From SAR92 clade bacterium H455 (GTDB lineage: Bacteria > Pseudomonadota > Gammaproteobacteria > Pseudomonadales > Porticoccaceae), in the NCBI GenBank assembly GCA_024802545.1, contig CP103416.1:2542001-2606000 (forward strand): a stretch of DNA of 64,000 bases, written 5' to 3'. A model generated the notes under the pieces. That model saw nothing but the letters and a program-made list of their open reading frames with translations. It was not told the DNA's origin and did not search any database. A program made the translations under genes and the position numbers. This document shows positions 52,699 to 60,941 of the stretch, piece after piece (the first letter of the stretch is position 1; every line of letters starts with the position of its first letter).

Positions 52699-53460
52699 TT
52701 ACTTGGCGATAAGCCCGCCATCAACCACCAGCTCAGTGCCAGTGACATAGCTGGATTCATCAGAGGCTAAAAACAGTACGCAGTTAGCCACTTCTACTGG
52801 ATAACCCATACGGCCAAATGGCACTGTGTCGCCGAGCTTTTCGAACTCATCTGGATTGTCGCGACGGGAGTCATTCTGAATATTGGTGTCGATCAGACCT
52901 GGGTGCAGAGAGTTACAGCGAATGCCATCGGCTGCGTGCTCCAGGGCAATGCTCTTACTGAAGATCTGTACGCCGGCTTTAGCAATTCCGTATACAGAAA
53001 CACCGGGAATTCCGCGCAGCGCGGCAACCGAAGACATATTCACAATAGAGCCGCCACCAGAGGCGATCATTGCCGGTAAAGCTTTTTTACAGCCAAGGAA
53101 AACACTGCGAATGTTCACATCCATCTGCAGATCATAGTCGGCTACGGAGTATTCGCTGATCGGTCGCATTACCGCGATACCAGCATTGTTCACCAGAATA
53201 TCAAGACTGCCAAAGCGCTCTACGGTGGCGTCAATCACTTCCTGCCAACGCTGTTCGTCGACCACATTTTGCTCCATGGTCAGGACTTCAGCACCCATAG
53301 CAGTCAGTTCTTTCTCAGCCGTAGCCAGACCCACTAGATCTATATCGGTAAGCACCAGTTTGGCGCCCTCTTGGGCAAAGCGCACGGCAGTGGCGTGGCC
53401 GAGACCTGGGTTAGAGGCTGCACCGGTGATGATCGCAACTTTGTTTAATAATCTAGACAT
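52699..53460 (-). CDS. SDR family oxidoreductase 5
   Basis: 253 residues. It shows TGAASNPGLGHATAVRF, NNAGIAV, MSSVAALRG (Ser), VYGIAK (Tyr/Lys) and SSYVTGTELVVDGG. One of four consecutive SDR genes upstream of the third Rieske oxygenase. Confidence 0.87.
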   Translation of the reverse strand: MSRLLNKVAIITGAASNPGLGHATAVRFAQEGAKLVLTDIDLVGLATAEKELTAMGAEVLTMEQNVVDEQRWQEVIDATVERFGSLDILVNNAGIAVMRPISEYSVADYDLQMDVNIRSVFLGCKKALPAMIASGGGSIVNMSSVAALRGIPGVSVYGIAKAGVQIFSKSIALEHAADGIRCNSLHPGLIDTNIQNDSRRDNPDEFEKLGDTVPFGRMGYPVEVANCVLFLASDESSYVTGTELVVDGGLIAK

Positions 53461-53529
53461 AGAATTTTCCTTATTATATTTTTTTAATTGTTTTTCAATT
53501 TTTGTGGTTTCAATTTTTCACTCTAGCGG

Positions 53530-54279
53530 CTAAATCGCATTCCAACCACCATCCACTTCGAGCAAGCTTCCAGTGCTAAAAGACGATAGCTCTGAGGCCA
53601 GAAACATCACGCCATTGGCTACCTCTTCAGGAGTGCCGAGGCGCTTCATAGCATGCTTGGTAGAGAGTAGCGATAGATCTTCAACCAGACTTACAACCAG
53701 TGGTGTGGCGACATTGCCAGGGCAGATGGCATTGATACGAATATCGCGATCGGCATAGTCCACGGCTACTGTGCGAGTCAGCCCCGCCACGGCAAATTTA
53801 CTGGTCACATAGGGCGCGGCATGGGGGTAAGTATTGCGACTGGTAGCCGAGGCCATGTTGACTATACGGCCACCGCCCTGCTTAAGCATTTGGCGAATTT
53901 CAGCCTGCATACAAAGCCATACGCCTTTTAGATTAACGGCGATAACCCGATCAAACTCTGCTTCACCCACCTCATGGAATTCCTGCAGTGGGGTTGCGGT
54001 GCCAGCATTGTTAACCGCTATATCCAGACGTCCAAAGCGCGCCACCAGGGCCGCCATCATAGAGTCTACATCAGCTGAATCACTGGCATCATTAAGCAGC
54101 CCGAGGACCTCAGCGCCACCCTGCTCAAGATCTGCAACCGCTTGATCCAGCGCTTCTTGGGAGATATCAGTGATCACCAGTTTTGCCCCCGCAGCGGCAA
54201 ATGCCTGGGCACAGGCATAACCTAGGCCAGCGGCGGCTCCGGTGATCAGCACGACTTTATTGTTGAAATCAAAATTCAT
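53530..54279 (-). CDS. SDR family oxidoreductase 6
   Basis: 249 residues. It shows ITGAAAGLGYACAQAFAA, NNAGTAT, MASATSRNT, PYVTSK and SSFSTGSLLEVDGG. Part of the SDR run; spacing about 44 bp from the preceding SDR. The gap before the next SDR contains TTTTTATTTGTATTTTTATTTG-like duplications. Confidence 0.87.
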   Translation of the reverse strand: MNFDFNNKVVLITGAAAGLGYACAQAFAAAGAKLVITDISQEALDQAVADLEQGGAEVLGLLNDASDSADVDSMMAALVARFGRLDIAVNNAGTATPLQEFHEVGEAEFDRVIAVNLKGVWLCMQAEIRQMLKQGGGRIVNMASATSRNTYPHAAPYVTSKFAVAGLTRTVAVDYADRDIRINAICPGNVATPLVVSLVEDLSLLSTKHAMKRLGTPEEVANGVMFLASELSSFSTGSLLEVDGGWNAI

Positions 54280-54323
54280 AATAGTTTTCTTTTTTATTTG
54301 TATTTTTATTTGTAAAAAAAGCT

Positions 54324-55085
54324 TTAGGTAGAATTGCCACCGTCGACCATAAAGACACCACCGGTACAGTAGCTACTATCATCACTGCCCAAGAACACCA
54401 TCATATTGGCAATTTCGTCAGGCTGACCATAGCGACCCAATGGCGTCACGGCCTCAACCATGGTTCTAAAGTCACCGGCACCGGCTTCAGCAAACCCGTC
54501 TTCAATGGACTCCATCATGCGCGTTTCCACCGCACCTGGGTTAACTGTATTAACGCGGATACCGAACTGGGCCACTTCCAATGCGGCGCAGCGCATTAGG
54601 CCAATCACCGCATGTTTGCTGGTATTATAAGCCGCGGTATTAGGCGAGCCCTGCACACCGGCTCCAGAGGAGGTGATAATAACGCTACCGCCACCGGCAT
54701 CACGCATCACTGGCATCACATAGTGCAGGCCCAACCACACACCTCTGACATTGACCGCCAATACCTGATCTAGATTGCTGACATCAGTGTCCATAATCGG
54801 ACCAATTTTGCCCTCGATCCCAGCATTGGCAACAAACACATCAATAGCGCCAAAAGTATTGACCGTCGCATGTACCATCTCTTCTACTTGAGCGGCATCG
54901 GCAACATCCACTGCAACACAGGCACAGTGCTCGGAGCCGAGTTCATCGACCAATACTTGAGTCTCATCTGTACCTATATCCGCGAGCATCACCTTGGCAC
55001 CCTCGCTGACAAACTTTCTCACTGCCGCCTGGCCAATACCGCCGCCAGCTCCGGTGATCAATACCACCTTGTTGTCTAATTTCAT
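54324..55085 (-). CDS. SDR family oxidoreductase 7
   Basis: 253 residues. It shows ITGAGGGIGQAAVRKF, NAGIEG, ITSSGAGVQG, AYNTSK and SSYCTGGVFMVDGG. Close in pattern to 2,3-dihydro-diol or hydroxysteroid dehydrogenases, which cannot be separated from sequence alone. Part of the SDR run. Confidence 0.88.
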   Translation of the reverse strand: MKLDNKVVLITGAGGGIGQAAVRKFVSEGAKVMLADIGTDETQVLVDELGSEHCACVAVDVADAAQVEEMVHATVNTFGAIDVFVANAGIEGKIGPIMDTDVSNLDQVLAVNVRGVWLGLHYVMPVMRDAGGGSVIITSSGAGVQGSPNTAAYNTSKHAVIGLMRCAALEVAQFGIRVNTVNPGAVETRMMESIEDGFAEAGAGDFRTMVEAVTPLGRYGQPDEIANMMVFLGSDDSSYCTGGVFMVDGGNST

Positions 55086-55122
55086 ATTTGTTCCCGCCGT
55101 TAATTTTTAGTGCGATACGCTG

Positions 55123-55920
55123 CTAACCGGGTATTTCACCCGCAGCTACCATGGCATCAAATAATTCTGTACCCAAAGGATTGCGACGCAGACAGAGGCC
55201 GCCGTTAACCTGTAAGTTTTCACCGGTCATAAAGCATTCATCGGAGGCCAGAAAAAGGGCAGCGGCGGCTATATCGTCACTGCTGCCAATGCGGCCCAGT
55301 GGATAGCAGCTCTCAAACTCCGCCAGCAGCGCAGCACTTTTTAAGGGCTCTGCAGTCATCGGGGTATGGGTTAAACCGGGGGAGATACTGTTGGCGCGAA
55401 TGCCTTTAGGGCCATATTGGTTGGCGACACAGCGCACTAGGTGATCGGTGCCAGCCTTAGTGCCCATGTAGGCGGCGTGGTCATCGAGCATAATATTGGC
55501 GGTGGCTGAGGAAATCTGAATAATCGAGCCCCCTGTTGTATCCATAGCCTGAATAAGCTTTTGCAGCCACACAAAAGGCCCTTTGAACTGCAGGTCAATC
55601 ATCTGGTCGAGCTGTTCTTCGGAGTTCTCTGCCAGGGGCACTAGCAGGCCCCATCCAGTACTGTTAATCGCCACATCGATGCGGCCATGGCGCTCAACTA
55701 CAGTGTCGATCATGGCAAAAATGGAGGCTTTTTTGGAGAAGTCACAGAGTACCCAATCGCCATGAATCTCTTCGGCGAGCTTGCGCAATACTGTTTCATT
55801 GCGACCTGAGACAACTACTTTGGCGCCCTCGGCGGCAAAGCGACGGGCCATGACCTGACCCATATTATCTTCACCTGCAGCACCGACTATGGAAACCACT
55901 TTTCCCTTGTAACGACCCAT
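55123..55920 (-). CDS. SDR family oxidoreductase 8 (first gene of the long minus operon)
   Basis: 265 residues. The cofactor loop SIVGAAGEDNMGQVMARRF has the same insertion as SDR 4 (46.9 kb). ISSATANIM (Ser), AYMGTK (Tyr/Lys) and ECFMTGENLQVNGG follow. As first gene it lies downstream of an exact operator dyad at 56032. The operon appears to run without a strong terminator to 46936: four SDRs, Rieske oxygenase, VOC, DUF3604, MDR, SDR. Confidence 0.87.
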   Translation of the reverse strand: MGRYKGKVVSIVGAAGEDNMGQVMARRFAAEGAKVVVSGRNETVLRKLAEEIHGDWVLCDFSKKASIFAMIDTVVERHGRIDVAINSTGWGLLVPLAENSEEQLDQMIDLQFKGPFVWLQKLIQAMDTTGGSIIQISSATANIMLDDHAAYMGTKAGTDHLVRCVANQYGPKGIRANSISPGLTHTPMTAEPLKSAALLAEFESCYPLGRIGSSDDIAAAALFLASDECFMTGENLQVNGGLCLRRNPLGTELFDAMVAAGEIPG

Positions 55921-56031
55921 CAGAACCCCCTTGCGACAGCTATATTTGATTTTGTTCTAATTATTATTTTTATTATGCTGCTTGCTCAGTTTGCCTGATA
56001 AATCGGAAGATCAGTACAACTGTATTTTACA

Positions 56032-56049
56032 AAACAGACATGTATGTTT
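56032..56049 (-). promoter_or_regulatory. Best AAACA-N8-TGTTT dyad, upstream of the SDR-Rieske operon
   Basis: AAACAGACATGTATGTTT is palindromic along all 18 bp except for one pair, the most symmetric copy in the window. It lies 112 bp upstream of the first SDR. On the minus strand TAAAAT follows and may form a -10. Confidence 0.65.
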
Positions 56050-56119
56050 CTTTTTTAAAGACTATATTATTAATGGCCGCGGGCTGCAACTTGTTTGTCG
56101 TGAATCTGGCGTTGGATGT

Positions 56120-56203
56120 GCTTAATTGAGAGCTTAATTGAGAGCGTAATTGAGAACTTAATTGAGAACTTAATTGAGAACTTAATTGAGAACTTAATTG
56201 AGG
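56120..56203. repeat. 12-bp minisatellite, seven units
   Basis: Seven consecutive copies of ACTTAATTGAGA (first two GCTTAATTGAGA, third GCGTAATTGAGA, last ending AGG). Because the unit is a multiple of three, a 63-residue frame with LIEN repeats stays open across it, but there is no ribosome-binding site and I do not call it a gene. The rest of 55921-56400 holds the dyad and no visible gene. Confidence 0.9.
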
Positions 56204-56400
56204 GCATTTTAGTAAGGAGTTATAGGTACTCTACTGAAACTGGTACTGAGGTTTTTAATAAGAATCACGGGAAGACGACCTGCAACAACGGGAATCAGAG
56301 GGTATAGGGCGGCATTTGAGAAGGTATTAAGAAAGGTGGTGCGTAAGAGCCTGAAAAAAAAATTTAGCGCGGGAAGCCGAGTGCCGCCCGCGCCAGACAG

Positions 56401-57099
56401 TTACTTTTCCATCAAGTTCGCTTCTTTATAGATATCGTGGAGAATCGCCGTCAGGTAAGTCATCACCCGCTTGGCGCGCGCATTCTTGCGCACTGACATA
56501 TGACTTAGAGCCATACCCTTCATCAGAAACTGCACCATATCGTGAGCCCCTTCCAGTCTAGCGAGATTCTGCCAGTGAGGAAAAACCGCTTTTACGGTAT
56601 TCAGGAACTGCTTTTCGAAGTCTTTTTCTACTGGCTCAATGATCTGTCGCAGCTCTGCGTCAGTGCGCGAGGCAGCGAGCATTTCTTGATAGGCCATAAA
56701 GGATGGCAGATTGACATAGCGCCAAGCCGCTTCTACAGATTCGCGAATCGCCTTGTCCGTCAACTTGCTCTGGGGATCATCGATATCCGACATCAGGTCG
56801 CGATACTCTTGCAGGCGCAAAACATGGAGGTAATCAATCACCGCGCGCATCACCGAAATACGTGACGGGAAGTGGTGCATCATGGCACCGCGGGAAACAC
56901 CGGCATAGTTAGCGATCAGTGCGGTGGTGGTATTGGCATATCCCAACTCGAGAAGACATTGAATGGTGGCCTCGAGAATTGCTGAGCGGGTCATTGCGCT
57001 CTTCTCTGCCTGCCATCCTTTCTCATTGCGCTGCGGTCGCTTGCTGCTGGTTGCCGCTACTTTTTTAGTCGCGCCCACTTTGTCTTTTGCCGCAGTCAT
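56401..57099 (-). CDS. TetR family transcriptional regulator
   Basis: 232 residues. A Lys-rich tail of about 30 residues precedes the DNA-binding domain. AILEATIQCLLELGYANTTTALIANYAGVSRGAMMHHFPSRISVMRAVI (about residues 40-88) contains the helix-turn-helix. The C-terminal ligand domain ends in a basic stretch. It is the only regulator in the catabolic region, and an exact dyad lies 116 bp upstream of its own start, so autoregulation and control of the whole set are likely (inference). Ligand probably an acyl-CoA or pathway intermediate. SD AAGGAC before the ATG. Confidence 0.9.
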   Translation of the reverse strand: MTAAKDKVGATKKVAATSSKRPQRNEKGWQAEKSAMTRSAILEATIQCLLELGYANTTTALIANYAGVSRGAMMHHFPSRISVMRAVIDYLHVLRLQEYRDLMSDIDDPQSKLTDKAIRESVEAAWRYVNLPSFMAYQEMLAASRTDAELRQIIEPVEKDFEKQFLNTVKAVFPHWQNLARLEGAHDMVQFLMKGMALSHMSVRKNARAKRVMTYLTAILHDIYKEANLMEK

Positions 57100-57214
57100 G
57101 CAATTTGTCCTTTAGTTTGATCTAGTCAATCAGCGTGAATAATAAAAAACCATCAGCTGTCGGTATTTGCGGAGCTTATAGAAAAACTCTTGGCATTTCA
57201 CTACATTACATAGA

Positions 57215-57232
57215 AAACAGGCGTAATTGTTT
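57215..57232 (-). promoter_or_regulatory. Exact AAACA-N8-TGTTT dyad upstream of tetR
   Basis: AAACAGGCGTAATTGTTT lies in the 156-bp gap between the tetR start and the stop of the kinase gene. A TAATGT further along the minus strand is a possible -10. Fits autoregulation. Confidence 0.65.
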
Positions 57233-57255
57233 AAAAAACTCAGCTTTGCCTTATT

Positions 57256-58275
57256 TTAATCAATCATCGCCACCGCCATCTTGGCTAGAGGCTTAACCAA
57301 CCCTCTCATCTGTCCCGCCTTATCACTGGATGCATTGCCACCCAGAGCACGCTGACCAACGCCCTCGAGAATCGCTGCAAAGCGAAACATGCTGAAAATC
57401 ACGTAGAAATTCCAATTGGGAATGCTTTCTATACCCATGCGCTGACAGTAGAGCGCCACATATTTTTCCTCGCTGGGAATACCCAGCTCCTGACGGTCTA
57501 AACCACCCAGGCCCGCCAGTACGCAATCATTGTCGAGGCGTAACTGCATACATTGATAGGCCAAATCCGCATAGGGATGACCCAGTGTCGACAGCTCCCA
57601 GTCGAGCAGCGCAATGGGCTGTGACTCAGTGGCATGAAACATCATATTGTCTAAACGGAAATCCCCATGGGCGAGAACTAACTTGCCATCGTCCTCAGGG
57701 GTATTCTCCGGCAACCACTGGATCAGTAAATCCATGTCGGCAATGGTTTCAATTTCTGAGGCCTGATACTGTTTTGTCCAGCGACCAATCTGACGGGCGA
57801 AATAGTTGCCAGGGCGACCATAGTCCTGAAGCCCCACCGCCTCTATATCCACTGAGTGCAGGGCGACCAAAACCTGATTCATCTGATCAAATATTTCACC
57901 GCGCTGAACATTGCTCAGGCCCGGCAGCGCCGGATCCCAGAGCACCCTGCCCTGTTTGTATTCCATCAAGTAGAACATGCTGCCGATAATCGAGTCATCT
58001 TCGCAGAGATGGTAGACAGCGGCGACCGGCACATCGGTATCCGCTAGGGCCGCGAGTACTCTGTATTCTCGATCTACCGCATGGGCAGACTTCAGCAGCT
58101 CACCCGGGGGCTTGCGGCGCAGCACATAGTCGCCAGCGGCGGTGATTATCTTAAAGGTCGGGTTGGACTGGCCACCGGCAAACTTCTCGGCTTTTAGCGG
58201 GCCCTTAAAGTCGACCACCTGAGCTTCGAGATACTGGGCTAATTTATCCACATCGAAATCAAACTGAGACTGCAT
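57256..58275 (-). CDS. Aminoglycoside-phosphotransferase-like kinase (ACAD10/11 N-terminal type)
   Basis: 339 residues with the APH fold: FAGGQSNPTFKI (ATP loop), LVLAHGDFRLDNMMFH (Brenner motif, catalytic Asp), LLDWELSTLGHPYADLAY (metal-binding Asp). Such kinases adjacent to ACAD11-like dehydrogenases are related to the N-terminal half of mammalian ACAD10/11 and to LvaA of Pseudomonas levulinate metabolism. Those enzymes phosphorylate 4-hydroxyacyl-CoA. The neighbour here is that dehydrogenase, about 40 bp upstream. Confidence 0.88.
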   Translation of the reverse strand: MQSQFDFDVDKLAQYLEAQVVDFKGPLKAEKFAGGQSNPTFKIITAAGDYVLRRKPPGELLKSAHAVDREYRVLAALADTDVPVAAVYHLCEDDSIIGSMFYLMEYKQGRVLWDPALPGLSNVQRGEIFDQMNQVLVALHSVDIEAVGLQDYGRPGNYFARQIGRWTKQYQASEIETIADMDLLIQWLPENTPEDDGKLVLAHGDFRLDNMMFHATESQPIALLDWELSTLGHPYADLAYQCMQLRLDNDCVLAGLGGLDRQELGIPSEEKYVALYCQRMGIESIPNWNFYVIFSMFRFAAILEGVGQRALGGNASSDKAGQMRGLVKPLAKMAVAMID

Positions 58276-58315
58276 AGTTAAACCCTTAATATTGAGCTTT
58301 TCATTTTTTCATTTT

Positions 58316-59545
58316 TTAAGCTTTAGCGCCGGAATAGCGCTCAATAATCTGCTTGCCCAGAGCCATCTGATGGACTTCGTCCGGGCCATCGGCCTGACGA
58401 CACCAGCGTGCGTAGTTAAACGCTTCAGCCATGCAGTAGTCTTCGGTGAGTCCACCGGCGCCGTGCATCTGTATGGCCCTGTCTAGAACATTTTGAATCA
58501 ATAATGGAATCGTGGTCTTGGTGGCGGCGATCATGTCCACAGAAGCTGGGACCCCTTCCTGATCAATTTTGTGGCAGGTCTTTAATACCAATAAACGGGC
58601 CATTTCGATCTCGGAAAACATCCTCGAGATGTTCTCTCGCACCGACTGATGCTTGCTGAGTTGGCGACCAAAGGTAGAGCGTGCAACGCTGCGCTTGCAG
58701 GCTAACTCGAGAGCACGCTGACCAGCACCGATTAGGCGCATACAGTGATGCATGCGACCGGGGCCAAGCCGACCCTGGGCAATTTCAAAACCGCGACCTT
58801 CGCCGAGCAAAACATTTTCCAGGGGTACACGGCAGTTTTCAAAGCGTAGTTCAGCATGGCCTATGGGGGCATCGTCATAGCCGAAGGTAGTCAGGGGACG
58901 CACCAGTGTCAGACCCGGGGTATCTTTGGGCACCAGCACCTGAGTTTGCTGCAGGTGGCGGCTAGGGTTTTGCGGATCGGACTTGCCCATCACAATAAAG
59001 ATTCGCGTACGCACATTCATTGCACCAGTGATAAACCACTTGCGGCCATTGAGCACCCATTCATCGCCCTCTTGGACAATGCTCATCTCAACGTTGGTGG
59101 CGTCACTACAGGCTACCTGGGGCTCGGTCATAGCGTAGGATGATCGAATTTCGCCAGCCAAAAGTGGCTGTAGCCATTTGTCCTGCTGGGCCTTGGTGGC
59201 GTAGTTCATAAACACCTCCATATTGCCGGTGTCCGGGGCATTGCAGTTGAACACTTCTGGGGACCAAATTACCCGACCCATGACTTCGCAAAGGGGTGCA
59301 TACTCAGCAAAACTGAGGCCGCCATGGTTGCAGTACTCAGCGTGGGATGGTGGTACAAAAAGGTTCCACAGACCGGCAGCCTGGGCTTTGAGCTTTAACT
59401 CTTCCATCAATGGCAGCGAGGCAAAACGGTTCTCGGCATTATGTAGTTGCTGTGCGTAGGCGGCTTCGTTGGGATAAATATGCTGGTCAAAAAAGCGCTC
59501 TAGTTTTTCCAGCATGTGCTGAGATTTTTCACTGTTTTGGTACAT
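58316..59545 (-). CDS. Acyl-CoA dehydrogenase 3, ACAD11-like
   Basis: 409 residues. It shows CNAPDTGNMEVFMNYAT, AMTEPQVACSDATNVEMSI, RKWFITGAMNVRTRIFIVMGKS and the diagnostic C-terminal RWCRQADGPDEVHQMALGKQI. This matches the ACAD11-type group, longer than classical enzymes. Upstream neighbour of the kinase; both may act on 4-hydroxyacyl-CoA to give an unsaturated product. Confidence 0.9.
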   Translation of the reverse strand: MYQNSEKSQHMLEKLERFFDQHIYPNEAAYAQQLHNAENRFASLPLMEELKLKAQAAGLWNLFVPPSHAEYCNHGGLSFAEYAPLCEVMGRVIWSPEVFNCNAPDTGNMEVFMNYATKAQQDKWLQPLLAGEIRSSYAMTEPQVACSDATNVEMSIVQEGDEWVLNGRKWFITGAMNVRTRIFIVMGKSDPQNPSRHLQQTQVLVPKDTPGLTLVRPLTTFGYDDAPIGHAELRFENCRVPLENVLLGEGRGFEIAQGRLGPGRMHHCMRLIGAGQRALELACKRSVARSTFGRQLSKHQSVRENISRMFSEIEMARLLVLKTCHKIDQEGVPASVDMIAATKTTIPLLIQNVLDRAIQMHGAGGLTEDYCMAEAFNYARWCRQADGPDEVHQMALGKQIIERYSGAKA

Positions 59546-59587
59546 TTTGGTGCTCCATTAAAAGAGGGGAGTGATAAATAGGGACGC

Positions 59588-60472
59588 TTACCACCAAGGG
59601 TAAAACGGCGGCATACCGGTAGAGACTTTGCCTGAGAAGTTGGCCGGACGCTTTTCTAAAAATGACGCGACACCCTCTTTGCCATCTTCCTGGCTGGTGT
59701 AAAACACCGCCAGAGATTCCACCTTGTGAGCTTCGGCCGGATGGGCCGCCGCAGAGTTGCGATAGAGCATTTGACGCATCAGTGCCACGGCCACTGGCGC
59801 AGTGTTGTCCGCGATCTGTTGGGCCATTTCATAGGCTCTGGCGAGCAGCATATCCGGAGCACAGACTTCATAGACCAGACCACCAGAAAGACCTTCAGCT
59901 GCATTAAATATTTCACCGGACAGCATCCACTTCATCGACTGCTGCATGCCAACAATGCGCGGCAAGAACCAGGTTGAGCAACCTTCGGCAACAATACCGA
60001 TCTTGCCAAAAACAAATCCAAAGCGAGCTTTTTCGGAGGCCAGACGGATATCCATGGCACAGGCCATAGTCGCGCCCACGCCCACTGCAGCACCATTAAT
60101 GGCACCGATTACCGGCTTTTTGCAATCATAAATAGCCAGGGTAACCTTGCCCGCGCTATCGCGCACTCCATCCATCTCTTCGTAGGCCTGCATCTCTGCA
60201 ATGGTCGGGGTGCGGGACTCATCGAGACCAAAGACATTGCCCTCGGCGGAGAGATCCATACCGGCGCAAAAGGCTTTGCCCGCGCCAGTGACCACTATTA
60301 CGCTGACCTCATCGTCATCGCTTGCGCGGTTGAAGGCATGCACCAGCTCATTACACATCTTGATGGTGTAGGCATTCATCACTTCGGGGCGGTTCAATAA
60401 TAGAGTCAGGATTTTGTTATCGACTTGGTATTCAATAGTCTTGTAATCGATAGCCTTGTAGTCAGAGGTCAT
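59588..60472 (-). CDS. Enoyl-CoA hydratase/isomerase family protein 2
   Basis: 294-residue crotonase. It shows NRPEVMNAYTIKMCNEL, CAGMDLSA (oxyanion hole), NGAAVGVGATMACAMDIRLAS and FGKIGIVAEGCSTWFLPR. The first conserved Glu is replaced (VGVGATMAC) and the second is shifted, so hydratase activity is uncertain. RBS AGGAC. First gene of the operon with the ACAD11-like and kinase genes; no dyad copy was found in its upstream region. Confidence 0.88.
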   Translation of the reverse strand: MTSDYKAIDYKTIEYQVDNKILTLLLNRPEVMNAYTIKMCNELVHAFNRASDDDEVSVIVVTGAGKAFCAGMDLSAEGNVFGLDESRTPTIAEMQAYEEMDGVRDSAGKVTLAIYDCKKPVIGAINGAAVGVGATMACAMDIRLASEKARFGFVFGKIGIVAEGCSTWFLPRIVGMQQSMKWMLSGEIFNAAEGLSGGLVYEVCAPDMLLARAYEMAQQIADNTAPVAVALMRQMLYRNSAAAHPAEAHKVESLAVFYTSQEDGKEGVASFLEKRPANFSGKVSTGMPPFYPWW

Positions 60473-60717
60473 TTTTTGTCCTTAGTTCTCGCAGCAGCGG
60501 GGGCAAAGAGCCCTCTCCCGGAGAGTATTTGGAGGCGCAATATGAGTCGCGCTGATGTGGTTATTGGATTCGCTTAAGTGCAGTGATAATACCATTCATA
60601 AAAAAAACAAACCAGAATAACTTTTATTTTGAGAGAGTCGAATTTTGTGATTCTTTGAAGGGTTTGATGGGTGCTGGTGGTGCCAGCCTGGTGTTTTATT
60701 GGCCCGTAGCTTGCTAT

Positions 60718-60830
60718 GAGATCTCTCACATGCGTTCGAGATGACAGTTGAGGCTTTGGACTGAGAAAAGGTAATCTCATGCCGCAATACATTTATGTCA
60801 TCTCGACAGAGCGCAGCGACGAGGGATCTC
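60718..60830. repeat. REP-like inverted repeat pair
   Basis: GAGATCTCTCACATGCGTTCGAGATGAC (first 20 bases GAGATCTCTCACATGCGTTC, from 60718) and GTCATCTCGACAGAGCG...GGGATCTC (to 60830) repeat the arms of the 16.3-kb array in the same order. The 60473-60941 gap otherwise holds only the hydratase promoter and the higA terminator. Confidence 0.85.
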
Positions 60831-60877
60831 AAACCAACTAAAACCCACCTACTGAGATCAGCATCACAGACCCAAAA

Positions 60878-60901
60878 AAGCCCGGCAACGCCGAGCTTTT
60901 T
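60878..60901 (-). terminator. Terminator of higBA
   Basis: AAAAGC-CCGGC and GCCGAGCTTTT form a stem with A-run and T-run flanks, 40 bp past the higA stop. Confidence 0.7.
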
Positions 60902-60941
60902 ATATTGAGCTGAAATCAAACCATCTAATCAAGCTATCGGA

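Noticed and set aside
56116-56307. 63-codon frame with LIEN repeats
   Set aside because: Produced by a 12-bp minisatellite; no Shine-Dalgarno and no coding signal outside the repeat.
60605-60625. AAACAAAC half-site upstream of the crotonase-ACAD11-kinase operon
   Set aside because: The right half-site is missing at the required spacing.
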